NCBI GenBank assembly: GCA_008508345.1 | Contig: QNGE01002682.1 | Location: 10,146 to 74,145, forward strand | From: Paragonimus westermani | Lineage: Eukaryota > Platyhelminthes > Trematoda > Plagiorchiida > Troglotrematidae | Direction of reading: 5' to 3' | Length of the DNA: 64,000 nt | In this document: one piece after another, positions 36,791 to 48,979 of the stretch | Numbering within the stretch: position 1 is the stretch's first letter | Layout: each line of letters opens with the position of its first letter | Made by a program: the position numbers and the translations under genes | Notes under the pieces: generated by a model | The model's database searches: none | Told to the model about the DNA's origin: nothing | What the model saw: the letters and a program-made list of their open reading frames with translations, nothing else

Positions 36791-37299
36791 CTATGGTGAA
36801 GAACCTGCTATGTACATAATATCGGCTTTTTACTTTGAGGCAACTTAGGTTCCTGCAAGTTTTCTCGTGAACCATACCATTAATCAGCTTGCCCATTGAT
36901 TTGCACTGTGACCTTTCTGTCTTGTTACATAACCGCTTTCTCCTATTCTGATGGCTTGACTGTTCGATCCAGGTAGGTTACAACCGTTCGGTAAATTAGT
37001 GATTGTCACTCTTGCTCTGCTCACTGACACTAAACCTCAATCAGTCAGTTGGACTTTTGTGCATCCTCCCATATGTGTGAAGACACCAGACGTGAATAAT
37101 CGAAAAGAATGTTTCTGTGTTGTGCTAAATGACGGTGAACATAGCTGACAAATTTGCTCATGTTGGCAAGACGGCAAGAAGACGTACATTGCGAGACGCA
37201 AGCATTCCGTTCATTCTTGTCAGTCGATCACATGAAACCCTCGGTTATATATATAGGTTAAGGGTGTAGCGACAAAACAATGAAATGTATGGACATCAC

Positions 37300-37880
37300 A
37301 TGGGTGCAATCAGAGTTCACTGCCACGGCATCAAAATAGATTGCGTCAGCACGTGTTGCCAACAGAGGGCGGGGGCGTGGTGATCAATTAACAGCGCCTC
37401 GGGGAAGGTCAACAACTTGGGGTTGCGATTACGCAGCTGGACCACAAACGAAGTGACGGGGTCCACCACATGACCTGTTGTGATTACGTGTTTCACGATC
37501 GGAGACGCCGGATTTATGTTTCGGGTGTTAGTATGCTGACCGGCCTTGAGTAAGTGTTTGCACCAGCCACTTGGGGGTGTGCTCTACCTTCCTCTGTCGT
37601 AAGTTTCGGTCCGTTCTCTCAATGTATGGGTCATCGTAACCGCAGGTGGACTGGTAGATATGAGGGGCAGAATTTGTCGAGAAAGAACGATTTGGGCAGT
37701 GGGGACCAACCTTGCGAATGGAAAAAAACAAACACCATTCCTCTGTGAGATACCTGCGATTGATGACAGATTTCAACTTCTGACTTACTTCGGTAGTAAG
37801 GAAGACTGATAAAAACCTGTTTCTTCGGCGCTGATTGTGGTTGGGAGGTATCCACTCTTTCCTTGCAATGAACTTCAAAC
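37300..37880 (-). pseudogene. Penelope-like element relic C (minus strand, GIY-YIG end)
   Basis: On the minus strand a thumb-like piece KKQVFISLPYYRSKSEV (upper end near 37,850) leads, after a frame change, to the endonuclease TCGYDDPYIERTDRNLRQR then KVEHTPKWL (about 37,568-37,655). The canonical GRT is changed to ERT. Another frame change gives the C-terminal part IVKHVITTGHVVDPVTSF (about 37,440-37,500) and LLTFPEALLI (about 37,380-37,410). These correspond to the family's HL-TGH-D and LL-EAL-I signatures. Three frames are needed to cover it. RT core sequence towards 38,200 is not readable, so the copy is probably 5'-truncated. Confidence 0.8.
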
Positions 37881-38289
37881 TTGCGTCTCGTAATGTACGT
37901 CTTCTTGCACTCTTGATGAACTGGATGAAGGGAACTCAGTGTTTCATGTCAGCTAGTTCGACCTGACTGAGAAGTCCTACTTTGGGTTTACTGAACAGTT
38001 GCTACGTATTCACTCGAGACAACTAGACAATCTGTCTCACTCATAAGCGATTGTTTCTGAGCATTTGGTGCCATTATTCAATAGAGTGAAATTCGATTTC
38101 AATGATGCCATGGTCAGCATGTTTGTCTTACGTGGATCAGAGTTTAGCCCTCAGTCGGGATGAGGATAAACTCTTGAAAAACTAATGGGCTTACTAAGAT
38201 CCCATACCCAGAGAGACATGCAGAATCCGGTGAATTCTCAACTAACTGCTAACACTCCAATTACTCACCTACAGTTGTTGCCTATCCCA

Positions 38290-38533
38290 GATTATCCACT
38301 GGCATATGTCTCCCAACCAAATAAGTATGAAACTGGATAAGGGAATGGGAAGGTTACTTTGCAAACAGAACTGCTTCACGGTTAAGCACTGTGGACACTG
38401 GAATGCACTTCCGAATCTTATGGTCACGGCTGATACGGTTGAGGATTTTAAAACGTCGCTCGGTCAGCAGGCAAGAGGAAGAAAGCCTGCACTGTACTTT
38501 TCCTGGCCACCACCCAATTCCGGTGGTCATTAA
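38290..38533 (+). pseudogene. LINE ORF2 3' tail (C-terminus after reverse transcriptase)
   Basis: The plus-strand frame 38,306-38,533 contains CFTVKHCGHWNALPNLMV, then TADTVEDFKTSLGQ. That is the classic C-terminal pattern of Jockey/CR1/L2-type LINE proteins: F-xRV-xxWNxLP-xxVV-A-xVxxFKxxLD. A stop follows 20 codons later at 38,531-38,533. RT sequence upstream is not readable, so this would be a short 5'-truncated copy, as expected from target-primed reverse transcription. It sits between PLE relics C and D. Only one short motif supports it. Confidence 0.5.
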
Positions 38534-38833
38534 ATGTGCGTCTGACGTGATGGTGTCAGTGAGTTTAAGTGTTCGTTGTTGATACGGTCACAGCCAGCTG
38601 CCTCAAAAGGTTTTCGTTTGAGTTATCCCCAGTTACACATTTTTGCGCCCACAAATCGTCCAACGATATTTCCCTCCAACCAGTAAGGGACAGAAAGGCG
38701 CAAAACAGAGATCTTTCTACCTATTCAGCAGCTTATGCACCTACGATGATTTCCAGCATGTTCGAACATCTTTATTCTACGGGAATCGGCCGGATGCGTA
38801 AATCACAGTTAAGCATTGCTGGTGTAGGATTAT

Positions 38834-38864
38834 TATGTATATATATGTATATATATATATGCAT
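38834..38864 (+). repeat. AT-rich microsatellite (TATG/TA repeats)
   Basis: An interrupted TA/TATG tandem run is directly visible. Confidence 0.85.
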
Positions 38865-39784
38865 TCTAACAGAAGACCCAACTTAGTCTTGAGCTAAAAT
38901 CGAAGGGGTTAAAGTGTATTTGTTATGAGAGTAATAAAGTTTGCATGTAATTCAGGAGTTTCCTTACAGTAGGATCGTACCACAGAATTTCTATTCAGGA
39001 AAATCTACACCCCTGTTCTCTCCCCCATGGTTATTACGTAAACAGTGCGATCTTAAAACGGGGTAGTTTCATTCTGTCTCATCAGTCAAAAGAACCAAGA
39101 AAGCAATAACAAGTCTCTTGACGTGGACGTTTCGTAGGGTTTATGCGTCTCAACAAGGTCCGAAAAGTTTCGTTTGATTCCCGGTGCGTAGCTTCTCTCT
39201 GCATCACACATATATCTGTTGTGACCTTCGTGTCACCCCACTGAATGTGTTGTTCAACAATTGTTTTCCTTGATCTGTTGTCCAAGGACTTTGTACATTT
39301 TGCCAGATTCCTAAAACATCTATCCAACCGTACTGAGATTCCCTGCAAACAGTTTGTTGATTTCGTTGGTTCTCATCACCTCACTTTACGCCAAACGTTA
39401 TCAGTAAGAGAACTTATGTGACAAAACTTACCCGCTTCATTTGGATTTCTTTAGAAATGCACTTGTACGTGTTGCACTAGATTCCAGTACATTCAGTTAT
39501 TTGCACACACCAGGTCCTACACTGTTCGCTTGTTTAGTTTGACTTCTGTACAAATCCGGCTTTCTTATTCTTGAGTTCACCATAAAGTTGAATCAGTTAT
39601 ATCACTCTCATAATTTGAATAATACAGTTATAGACACTAATATTTCATACGGGCTGGTCAGTACCAAAAAACCAGTAACCCGGAAACTTTCAATTTGTTG
39701 TCTACAATACATAGAGGGAAGTTCGAACAAATAACTGAACATCAAACACCACACAATATGACTAGGTTGCTTAGGAGCGCGTTA

Positions 39785-41150
39785 GCCGGAGGTTAGAAAA
39801 TAAATGTTTTTGAACATAAACACAGCGCGACGGCTTCAACAACTTACAGTACCGTAATGACGCACCATCTTGTTGAAGACTGAGGTCAAATTCACGCTGC
39901 GGTTAGTTAACACGTCGTGTCGTCGGACTGACGAATCTGGGAGCATATTGTTCGCTGTTTCTGAATCCAGTTGGGTGTTTGCTCATTCATTCTTGAGATC
40001 ATTGATCCTTCCGTTCTGCTTTTCCCCGCGGTTGCTGAAGAACTGGTATACACAATGTGATCTGGCACCAGTACATCGATCTCCATTGACTGTGAGAACA
40101 GGAAACCTGTGTATCTGACTCTGGTCCCTAATTTGGTGACGTTTCAAGTCCTATCCGATGTGGTTAATTAGTTGCTCATTTCTTGGTTACCGCATCAGTC
40201 TTACCGCTTTCGGATTCCAATACGCTGTGACACTTACTAAAAGGTTCAGGGTGCAGATTACTTATCAGAACCACGTGAGAATTTCTACTTCTGGTTCAAC
40301 ATAGTCCAATGTGCAGATGCGACACTCTCTGCTGAAGGTTGTTCTCAACACAGCCCACTTATGTTAAACCGGATTGAAACTATTGGAACACACATACTGA
40401 CCAGACCACTATGGCCTCCTACAAATGCTATGGTTTGTTGGTCCGGTGATGCTACATATGATGAACACGCTTAGGTAGGGCAGACACTCTCCAACCTCTA
40501 CTTCAAATTTCACTTCGAGGTTAGAGTATACACTGTTGATAGGGAGGACACATTGTTCACTTGACCCCCGGTCTTTTGAAAGGACGAAAGTGTCGTCTAC
40601 ACAGCTTCTGTAGTTGGCCAGTTGTAAAGCAATGTCAGTTTGTTATCCTCTCATCATGAAACTAGTGGGAAGTGGGCTTAGTGGACTACCCATCGGTGTC
40701 TATATGATGTAATTTCGGAATTTGAAACTGATGTTCCCCATGTGTAGTAAAAGTAAGGTTTTCAGCTGGCTCGTAGGTTTGAGAAGGGGGATATTCTAAA
40801 AAAATCGATCGGTACATAAATTCTTGTAAGTAGGCATTAGCAAAGTGAGCATACACGTTTGTTCCTGATATGGATTTGGTCCAACTCTTTCGCAAACCCC
40901 AACAGGTCTTTAATACTCTAATTGTCAAACTTTCTAGTGGTTCACGTTAAAATCTTGACCAGCCATTTCTTTTCATTTTGTGTTTAGGTGAATTAGACGA
41001 CTAAAGTCTATCGAGAGTACATACCTTGCTTATGTGTTCCTGAGAGTGCATACACTTCAAGCATCGAGTAGGTTTCAAATGTTTGTATGCCTTGTCGTCC
41101 GTTCATATATGTTTACGAATAACTTTCAGCCGGTGACAGATTCTTCAATT
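39785..41150 (-). pseudogene. Penelope-like element relic D (minus strand; RT with VDD, thumb, GIY-YIG)
   Basis: This is the longest PLE copy in the window. Read on the minus strand, a finger-like piece VYALSGTHKQGM (about 41,040-41,075) resembles the PLE YGLPKxHK motif. A fragment LTFTTHGEHQFQIPK follows, then MGSPLSP (about 40,672-40,692) and the palm SCVDDTFVLSKD, with VDD at 40,592-40,600. The normal Tyr before VDD is Cys. Next come a segment like the post-palm LPFLDV, WSGQYVCSNSF, and a thumb RICTLDYVEPEVEIL (about 40,275-40,320). The endonuclease is eroded: HCVYQF, then SSVRRH (near 39,910-39,920), and a C-terminal YVQKHLFSNLRL (about 39,795-39,830). Stops and shifts disable it. Confidence 0.75.
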
Positions 41151-43597
41151 TACTAGAAAGGTGTTTTCGTTCGTATTTAAGAGTCTTAACTTCCGTTTAT
41201 CGATCAGGATTGGTTAAAAAAAGCTCCACATAGTTCGTCTTTTTCACGACTAACTGCTCCGGAACTGTTGTCTAGTTTGAGAATCACAACATTTTTGCGA
41301 CTAGCATTCCCGCAAAATCAGATTGTGCTGAAGTGTCAATACACACTGTTTCCAAATTTTCTATCACAAGAGTGAGAAAACCTCCTAAACTCACTCGCTT
41401 GGTTTGTTTTTGAACCGATGAAACTTGTCAGACTTTGTCACCGTTCACCCCAAGCGCTGATCACTTAGATTCTCAAACTGCTCTTCTGCGCTACACGTGG
41501 CTAGGTCTACGTAAGTGTACCTTATAATCTAGCCTAACGAAAGAACATCCAACTGTAGAGTATTGGACGATACGAAAGAAAGATTCTGAACGTGCTCATT
41601 GGGGTTCGCCTAAAAATAAGTCCAGTTCGAGGCGAGAAACAGCCGTAGATTCGTCTGACATAACTTTAAGCGATCACTATGCATCCAGGAAGTTTGATAA
41701 AATTATACCCCCCTAATGATATGAACAAAACAACTAGCAGACCAGCACTAACAAATGCTATCATTTCATATTAACGCCTATCAGTACAATATTGACGGCT
41801 TCCATGTTATTGGTTACTTGGTATTGATGAGTTAATAGACTTATCAGTATTTCTCTAGTAAACCGTTCAGTTCAGAAATGAGACAACAAATCCCTGAACA
41901 AGTAATACCAATTATGACTGTTCGCTAACATTTTTTAGAACGCTCTTGGGCAATATAATTGTTTTGTGACCCTGGAACACTACGTTGTAATCGTCATTCA
42001 TTTGTTGAAGATCTGTGTGTATGAGGAGTTGAAAATTCATCTCTCGGAGTGCACAATCCCTATTACTGACTTGACCTGAGGTGATTAATCTGAAGTTATG
42101 AGTGTGATATGGCATCCCAGGTCATCTCCACATTGCACTAGATCAGACATGAATATACTCATTCTGATTAATGAGCGAAACAGCTGCAGTGCGAAGAACC
42201 TCTAATTTCAATCAGTAACGTATCATAGTAGCTTGATCCCACTTAGCTGTCTTGTGGTCTATCCATTTGTAGAACCGCCTACTCATGCAGTATGTCACCA
42301 CCGTATAATGTATGTGGATTGCCTACATTATAAACCTATGAGCATGGTAGGGGACACAGGCACTCGCTTTTCATCACATTGTTAGTGAATGACGAAAGGA
42401 CGTGGTGCATTCTAACCGGTAAAATATATACCAAGGAAGTGCAATCTCGTAGTGTATTGTTAATTTCTTTGAATCATAGAACTGGTACCAAACAACCAGT
42501 CAATGAAGTGAACGATAATCTTGCTGGTAACCTTAAAAGTAGACGAGTGTGTGTTATCCACAGACAAATTCCACGGCTAACAGGATCCACTGAACTAAAT
42601 GCGATTGGTGAAAATTTGTGTGCCTTGCGTTAGTCGCTAAAAATCAATAACGAAACGCCGAATTACTGGCTTATCGTTGGATGCGTGTAAAAATGCAGCC
42701 GAATCAAGTTACACATAAAGTAATTAAAGGATTTCGGACAAAACCGTCACAGCGTGTCAAGATGGGAAAGTTTTGCAGCCTGTCCACCCCCAAGTCATTT
42801 ACTATGGTCAGTAGCCCAGCTTCTTAATCTTGAGCTCATTGTTGGAGGTTCCCACTAGGATACGGTTAAGCAAGAAAACACAATAGAGAATGTTTTGCTC
42901 TTCTGGTTAATCGCTTTTCCATTTTCTTATAAGCTAAAGTCGATCAGCCATTCGTGATGGACATAAATCAATGTACTTCCACTGAGGCAATAGAAAGGTT
43001 TTCTGTAAACAGCGAGTCCTATGACAGATGTCTATTTTGGTTCTGTTGAATCCCATCAGTGGTAAGCATGCCGGAGAACCGAACGTAGAACTAGCGAAAA
43101 ACCTTCAGAATAGCAGTCGAGGCATATCGACTCGACCACTACGTCATGTCCATCAGGTTTGCAGAAAATTCAGCTAGCATGCTTAGGTGTTACACCTTCT
43201 CTCCTTCTTATAACTGATTATGAATGGACAGATATTTTCTCGGTTGTTCTCGTGTGATCCATATGTGTGTAACACTGAGGGTAGTACGACCGTACATTAA
43301 AGTCGACATCCGGTAGACCGCGACATCCGATCAGGCGATGTACGAAAAATTTGGCCGCTCCCAGAAGATCCGCTTGGAACATACATCAACTGGCGATGAT
43401 CGCGCAGTTGCGCATCAATTATTGCTGTAGTCTCAATCCAGAGACAATGAGAATGTGAAAAGAAGCGCCAGTATTAACCCATATTGATAAGTAGTACGTC
43501 ACTGCAGCTAAATGCACTAATGTTCGTCTTGCGATCATGCGATTGGAATAGCGTCACCGTCTGTAATCTAACGATCTCTAATGGTTTCGGAATTCAG
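41151..43597. other. No recognised gene
   Basis: No known domain, RNA gene or repeat is visible. Open frames, such as 42,379-42,633 plus, are short and without recognisable motifs. Confidence 0.5.
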
Positions 43598-43783
43598 TAT
43601 TCTACCTTTTTGATACAAATCAAAGAAACATCACTGTCCACTCTGGTGATCTCATGACTGTAACTGTCGGGCCACATATCGTGGCTAGAAATTTAGAAAA
43701 GTATCCCGATAACAGTTCACCTAATCTGGTTACTAGTTTTCCAGTGGACGACGAATTGATCCGCAGGACAGCTAACAAGACCA
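43598..43783 (+). other. Candidate host exon (weak)
   Basis: An open stretch of 186 bases is bounded by a possible acceptor ATTCAG (ending 43,597) and a consensus donor GTAAGT (43,784-43,789). It encodes hydrophilic sequence containing NITVHSGDLMTV and PVDDELIRR. I do not recognise a family. The opposite strand (43,620-43,868) is also open. Support is only the splice-like borders and peptide-like composition; chance is a real alternative. Confidence 0.2.
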
Positions 43784-44239
43784 GTAAGTGAATTACCCGT
43801 ATACTCTCTAGAATGTACAAACTTCTGGAGAAATCACGCGGACTGATCGCAACCAGCGTGTCAGCCATAGACTACTAGTCTTAGTGTTTGTTGTTTCAAA
43901 CGTTTTCGAAGGAACGATTGACAACCAGCTAAATGCTTGAAAAGTAAATTGTACTTTATTGTTTAATAAACAAAATGAACTTCGAAAGTGCTTTTCAGGC
44001 TTAACAAACCTATTTGGATCGGAGGAACAATGGACCTGAGCCCCTGGCGAAGGCGTGCCATCAAATATTATTTTTCTGGATTTTTCCTAAGCGCAGATCT
44101 ATGTGTGAAACGTCGCCAGCATCGTCCTTATCACTGAACCATAACAAATAGTAATTTCTCATGTACCGTTGTACACTGGCAATGCGAAAACGTAATGCGT
44201 ACAGAAATATTGAAAAAGATGAGTTTTAAGGTGAGCTAA

Positions 44240-44560
44240 ATCACTTACATCACCAGCTTCCATTTTACTCCTAAAAACGTAAACTGATATATGTTGGTCA
44301 CCCGTTGGAATCCGATCACCTTTCGGGAGATGAAAACTAGCCACCTTCATTCGCCAGCGAGACTTAAAAACGATAGTTTCAGCACATTTTACTCGCTCGC
44401 TTAACTCCGTCTCGATGAAAGTGATCGTTAGGTTGACCAGTTGGATGTCAGCACGGTTGTCGGAGACCTTCCATTTAGAGGACATTCCTTGATGTTCATC
44501 ACACTGGTACTCTCTCATCTTCAGTTGACTACACAATATTGTCCACCATCCCATTGGAAA
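44240..44560 (-). other. Candidate host exon, faintly MATH-like (weak)
   Basis: The minus strand is open for 136 codons (44,159-44,569). About two-thirds of the way in, after the segment SRWRMKVASFHLPKGD then HISVYVF, the coding strand has GGTGATGTAAGTGA near 44,250, a good splice donor. The W-R-K-hydrophobic / P-x-G-D / xISVYV spacing recalls MATH (TRAF-type) domains, but this is a loose resemblance. No acceptor is convincing. It lies 450 bases from the plus-strand candidate exon, in the opposite orientation. Confidence 0.25.
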
Positions 44561-45654
44561 CACATCCAACCGATTGAACGGCTACAGTACAGGGATAAAT
44601 AAACGTACGCCTTACTGCCTCGTCTACAATCGCATTCGGAAAAATTGCTTAAACTGAACCAGTTCCAAGTATACTATCAGCATGTCACAGGCAACCTCAG
44701 CTCTAACTACAAAATGTAGCATCAGTCGTCGCATTTTCTCAATCACACTCTAAGGCTTCATGCTAATCTTCGTCTCTCGGGTCACTCTCTGGAGATCCGA
44801 CACCAAGTGAATCACTGGAAATACGAGCAATATTCTTTCAATGTTATGGCACATGCAGCCCAGGACAATCTGTCTGAATCTGACGTCACAGTGGCATCAA
44901 CAGATCACTTCAAGCGATCACTGTGCATGCATTCATGATGCCAGTCCCAGTTTCTATTCAGCATGTTCATCAGAAGACCGATGAAATGGGTTAAGCCATC
45001 TGGTACAAATGCTGGCAAGTCATCACCTGTTGAGGAGGGTTTGCCGTATGTCTGTTAATCATGTTCGAGTCATACTTCCCATTCTGTGTTCCATTCGACT
45101 CAGCCTTGTTTTGCTTTATGCTCTCACTTCGGAAGCGGAACTGTTTGTTTGGTTTCATCTCATCTTCAGTTCCGTTACTGTACTTTCTCTCACAACTGTG
45201 CAACACAGGGTCAGGTATACATAATCATTGAAAGCTTTCCTTTATCTGTAAAAAATCAGTCATTCTATCCAGTTTCCAGTGGATGTCAGTAACGCAGGGT
45301 ATTAGTGGGTTCCTGCTCAATATCCCCATTACAGGTAAGATGCTCATGTGAAAACAGAACCATGCATTGTCTAAGGGTGATCGTGATAGATAAGTTGCTA
45401 TATCCGAAATATTCCAACCCAATATCTTTCCCAGACTATACTTCCAAGCCCAACGAAGTGTAGGGTAACACAAAACCGTGTACAATGAAATATTTCAACA
45501 AAGATTCTTGCCTTTCCTATTTTCATTAGGGGGAGACATTAGAACTCGGTCACCATGGGTGAAATGAACATATTCGATCCTTCTTACAAATGAATGCATG
45601 TCACTGAACGGATAACGGGGTTTGGTCAGCATAAGATGGATAACATCTCCTTTA

Positions 45655-45659
45655 CTCGG
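45655..45659 (+). repeat. Target-site duplication CTCGG, left copy
   Basis: CTCGG immediately precedes the solo LTR and is repeated exactly at 46,164-46,168 immediately after it. Five bases is the usual duplication length for Pao/BEL insertions. Confidence 0.9.
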
Positions 45660-46163
45660 TGTATCGAATTTTTGAACCACAATCATGTGAAAATCCGACC
45701 CAACCCAATTCCCCTAAATATTCATCCCTCTGCATTCAACCTCCCCTGTTTCTGGACGTCAATTGGACCTTGACCTAGACGAGTTTGTTTTGTCACGTCA
45801 ATTTGATGTTTGTGCGAATAGCCAGTTGTCGGTCATTGCACTTTACTTGGATGGTGAGTACACCCCCTTCTTGGGAGCTCGGCTCATCCCCATTGTTTTG
45901 AACCTGTTGACTGCTCGGAAGAGCTCTTTTGGGTATGAATGCCTTATTATGTGATTATAGTTCATATTTAGCCCGTTCAGCAGCAAAGTGTAACCCATTC
46001 CCCGGAAACGATCTGTCGATCGAAACTGTTGAGATTGTCTAAATATTCAATTTGATAATTTGTTCAATAGTACCGTGGCATTACGATCCAATCTTGTTTT
46101 GAATACTTGGGATCGTTGGTTTATCGCTACGCGTTGCTCAACGTCTTCGTGGAAGATCGTACA
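45660..46163 (+). mobile_element. Solo LTR of the Pao/BEL family found at 59.8 kb
   Basis: This 504-bp sequence starts TGTATCGA and ends CGTACA, so it has TG...CA termini. It matches 59,844-60,347 over its whole length with no indels and about 16 substitutions by eye, mostly transitions. No BEL internal sequence flanks it, and a perfect 5-bp duplication (CTCGG) borders it. It therefore arose by insertion of a full element followed by recombination between its two LTRs. The short plus-strand frame beginning MDLDLDEFV at 45,763 also occurs in the other LTR and is just LTR sequence. Confidence 0.93.
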
Positions 46164-46168
46164 CTCGG
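46164..46168 (+). repeat. Target-site duplication CTCGG, right copy
   Basis: Exact repeat of 45,655-45,659, directly abutting the last base of the solo LTR. It proves that both LTR ends are intact. Confidence 0.9.
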
Positions 46169-48975
46169 CCAGTTCGTTTACGCTCATTATATTGTCTATG
46201 TTTGAATTTCTTAAAAATTTTACCTCGTTTACGCAAAAAGTTTGTCGTTGACATGAAAACTAGACTTACTCATCGAATATTCATGTAAAGTGAAAGTTTT
46301 CTGGTTTACGGGCACTTCACCTTTTTCGTACTTGGTCACGTTAATGTTCTTTTCCATTTAAGCCTGTTCTGTTTATTTTTTAGAACAAAACCAGCTCACG
46401 ATAGTTCTCAGTATTACATAATCATAAAAGTGTTTGATGAGAAGTGAATGATTAACACAAGTTACGTTATATCCTTTTATCTTGCATGTCATTCACTAGT
46501 TAAGCTGAATTGTGTTTGATCTGCCAGCGAGTTTGGATTTGCCACTATCCCAAACAATAGGCTGGAAGCTGATTCTAATCAGCCAGTCGTTTTACGTTAA
46601 AAAATCAGAGGCAGATTACCTGGTCGTCTGACGCATACCCATTGATTTAGGATATACAGTTAGGTACAAAACAATACTTTACTGCTTACAGCACACAATG
46701 ACTGGTAAGAGGTTAAAAACCTAAACATTATCTTAGATGATTTTCCTGGGATCTAAACCGGATCACCTGTCTCTTACAAAACACTAGTTGCTGTATGTCT
46801 TTGATATATTCATTCCTGACTGGAAGTATCGATAAAGTTTATTATGTTTCTGAATGCAATTGTGTCAGTTGTTCACGCGTTTTTTTCACAGAAAATCAAG
46901 CTTTAATTTAGAAGCACTTCTTTGTAACGTGAAGTTAGAAGAATGAGGATATCACTTCCCACTGATTGCACATAGCATCCGATGGAAATCGGCAGACGAA
47001 TTTTAGTGACAAAGTATTTCATCTGCACAAGAAATTGAACTACGGTGACAATATCTGCTGGGTTGAAGTGATTCTTTCGCGGTCGTGAAGAAACAAATCA
47101 TTGTCGGTGTGTCGCTTTATAATCTGAACGCTCGTTTGGTAGCCGCTAGTCGACACGTCTTCAAAATTCACATCCATCAAAGCATAAGCTGCAAATTCTG
47201 ACATTTTCGCTACACATGTACCGGCAGTGGGTTCTATCAGTGGTTTCTGCACTAATATCAAGGATCAATGAATAGAATGACAGCCAGATGAACGTTTTGA
47301 CTGCTCTTCGTTTTTCCGCCAGTGATATCCTTAATGTCATCTGAAAGTGAAATTTCTCCAACTGCCATTAATGTATCAATAAAAATGTTGTACGGAAATT
47401 TTATAACACTCCTTTGTAAACACACTCTTGTACGCAATTTATATCCGAATCACAAAGGAACACAAAGGGAGGCTGAGGATCACGTGTGGAAAACTGAATG
47501 CATCGTCGGTTAACAAACGTCCCATAGAGTGTTGAGAGAAGCCATGAAAACCTGTGGTCAACCGATCTAACTTGCGTGCAATTCTGTGCATAAAACTGAC
47601 TTATTATACAAAGCCTCTGATTGTTCTAGTTTGTAACGATAACCACTTGATATGCGTCTTCAGACGCCCTCCGGTGTCTGACGAGAAGGTGCCCAAAACA
47701 GCCATAAAATAGGTAACCGGTTTCTTCCCAAAGGAAGCATCAAGTATAGCACTGAACCCTAAGCACTTTATCAAGAATCTCATGGTGAAACTGTGTGAAC
47801 ATCATGGGATGACTGCCAATCTGTTCTTGCGGTTTTTGCCACTCAAACGTACACAACCGATGAAAATTTACATCTCATCCTACTACGAGGATTGCAGATT
47901 TTGGAATGGGCTAGGTTGAAAGGGTGAAAACAACCGGTCGTGTACTCCAGGTGAATTTTGACCGTTAAACACACATCACATGTCTCATCCTACTACAAAA
48001 CTCATACTATCCTCTAAAATCATGAAGTAGGTTAAGTTTCTGTATACCCTTGTAAGTTGTCCAGATATCTACGTCGATCTGACTGTGAGATAAGTAGCGA
48101 AAATATTCCGTAAATCAGTTACTCATTCAAGCTACCTAGCCTACCTTTTTCATACTTCACGTAATGAACAAAAATTTCTGGAACCGGCGTGACTGTTGCA
48201 ACCGCAATAACTCTTGCTGCTCGCAAACAGCAACGGAATGTGATATTAGCGCTCAAAGATTATGTTGTAGGCTCACGTTCACAGTGTTTAGGAAATAATG
48301 TGGTGTTGAAGTTGGTCGTGTTGGTCATGCAACTAATATTGGTTGGCGTTACCCAAGCATTTGGGAAATGGACCACGCCCACGCTAGGATCGACAGAATG
48401 GGCTGTATTCTGTAGCGAGCAGAATTCGGTAACTTACTCATAGGTGGAAAAGTGGAGCTTTTACATAGTGGCTATATGTGACCCACTGCATGTCAAAAAC
48501 CTCGAGATCGATGTAGAGGAATTCGAAACCTAGCACTGAAAAGTGAACTTCTTGTGATCGTCGTTTGGGCGGAACATCGTTAACTAGTGTTGATATTTCG
48601 CACAAAACACTTGTCCATAGCCGTACGTCATTGATTAGGTTAGATAACAAGTGACCATGAGTAACTGACGAGAGACTTATGCCTGATCTGTTCGGTTCTG
48701 TTTACAACCTGTCACTCACCGGCAAATCTTTATTCACTAGCCAAGAATAAACTAATGAGGGTTAACCTATTAGATGTGAGTTTCAAATGGGCAGGCTATG
48801 TGTTTAAGCTTAATTTTTTCTCACTTAGGTTCTGACCAACCTAGAGTCTACAACCTAACTTCCTAGTTACGGTTGACTGTGTTTCTCTTTCCATTCCACT
48901 CCATTCGGAAAAAATGAAGGCCAATCCAACATCTGTTTACAGACGTTCTACAGCGTAAAATGCCTTAGCATCTGG
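46169..48975. other. No recognised gene
   Basis: Nothing recognisable is visible on either strand. Open frames (47,040-47,361 minus, 48,189-48,443 plus) carry no known motif. The 3' part may include eroded 5' sequence of PLE relic E. Confidence 0.5.
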
Positions 48976-48979
48976 TACA

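Noticed and set aside
41650..41685. About 25-bp similarity to 44,905-44,930 (AAGCGATCACT.TGCAT)
   Set aside because: Too short, and similarity does not extend on either side; near chance expectation for the window.
45763..45954. 63-codon frame MDLDLDEFV..., nearly identical to one at 59,947-60,138
   Set aside because: Its conservation is explained by both copies lying inside the same LTR, not by selection on a protein.
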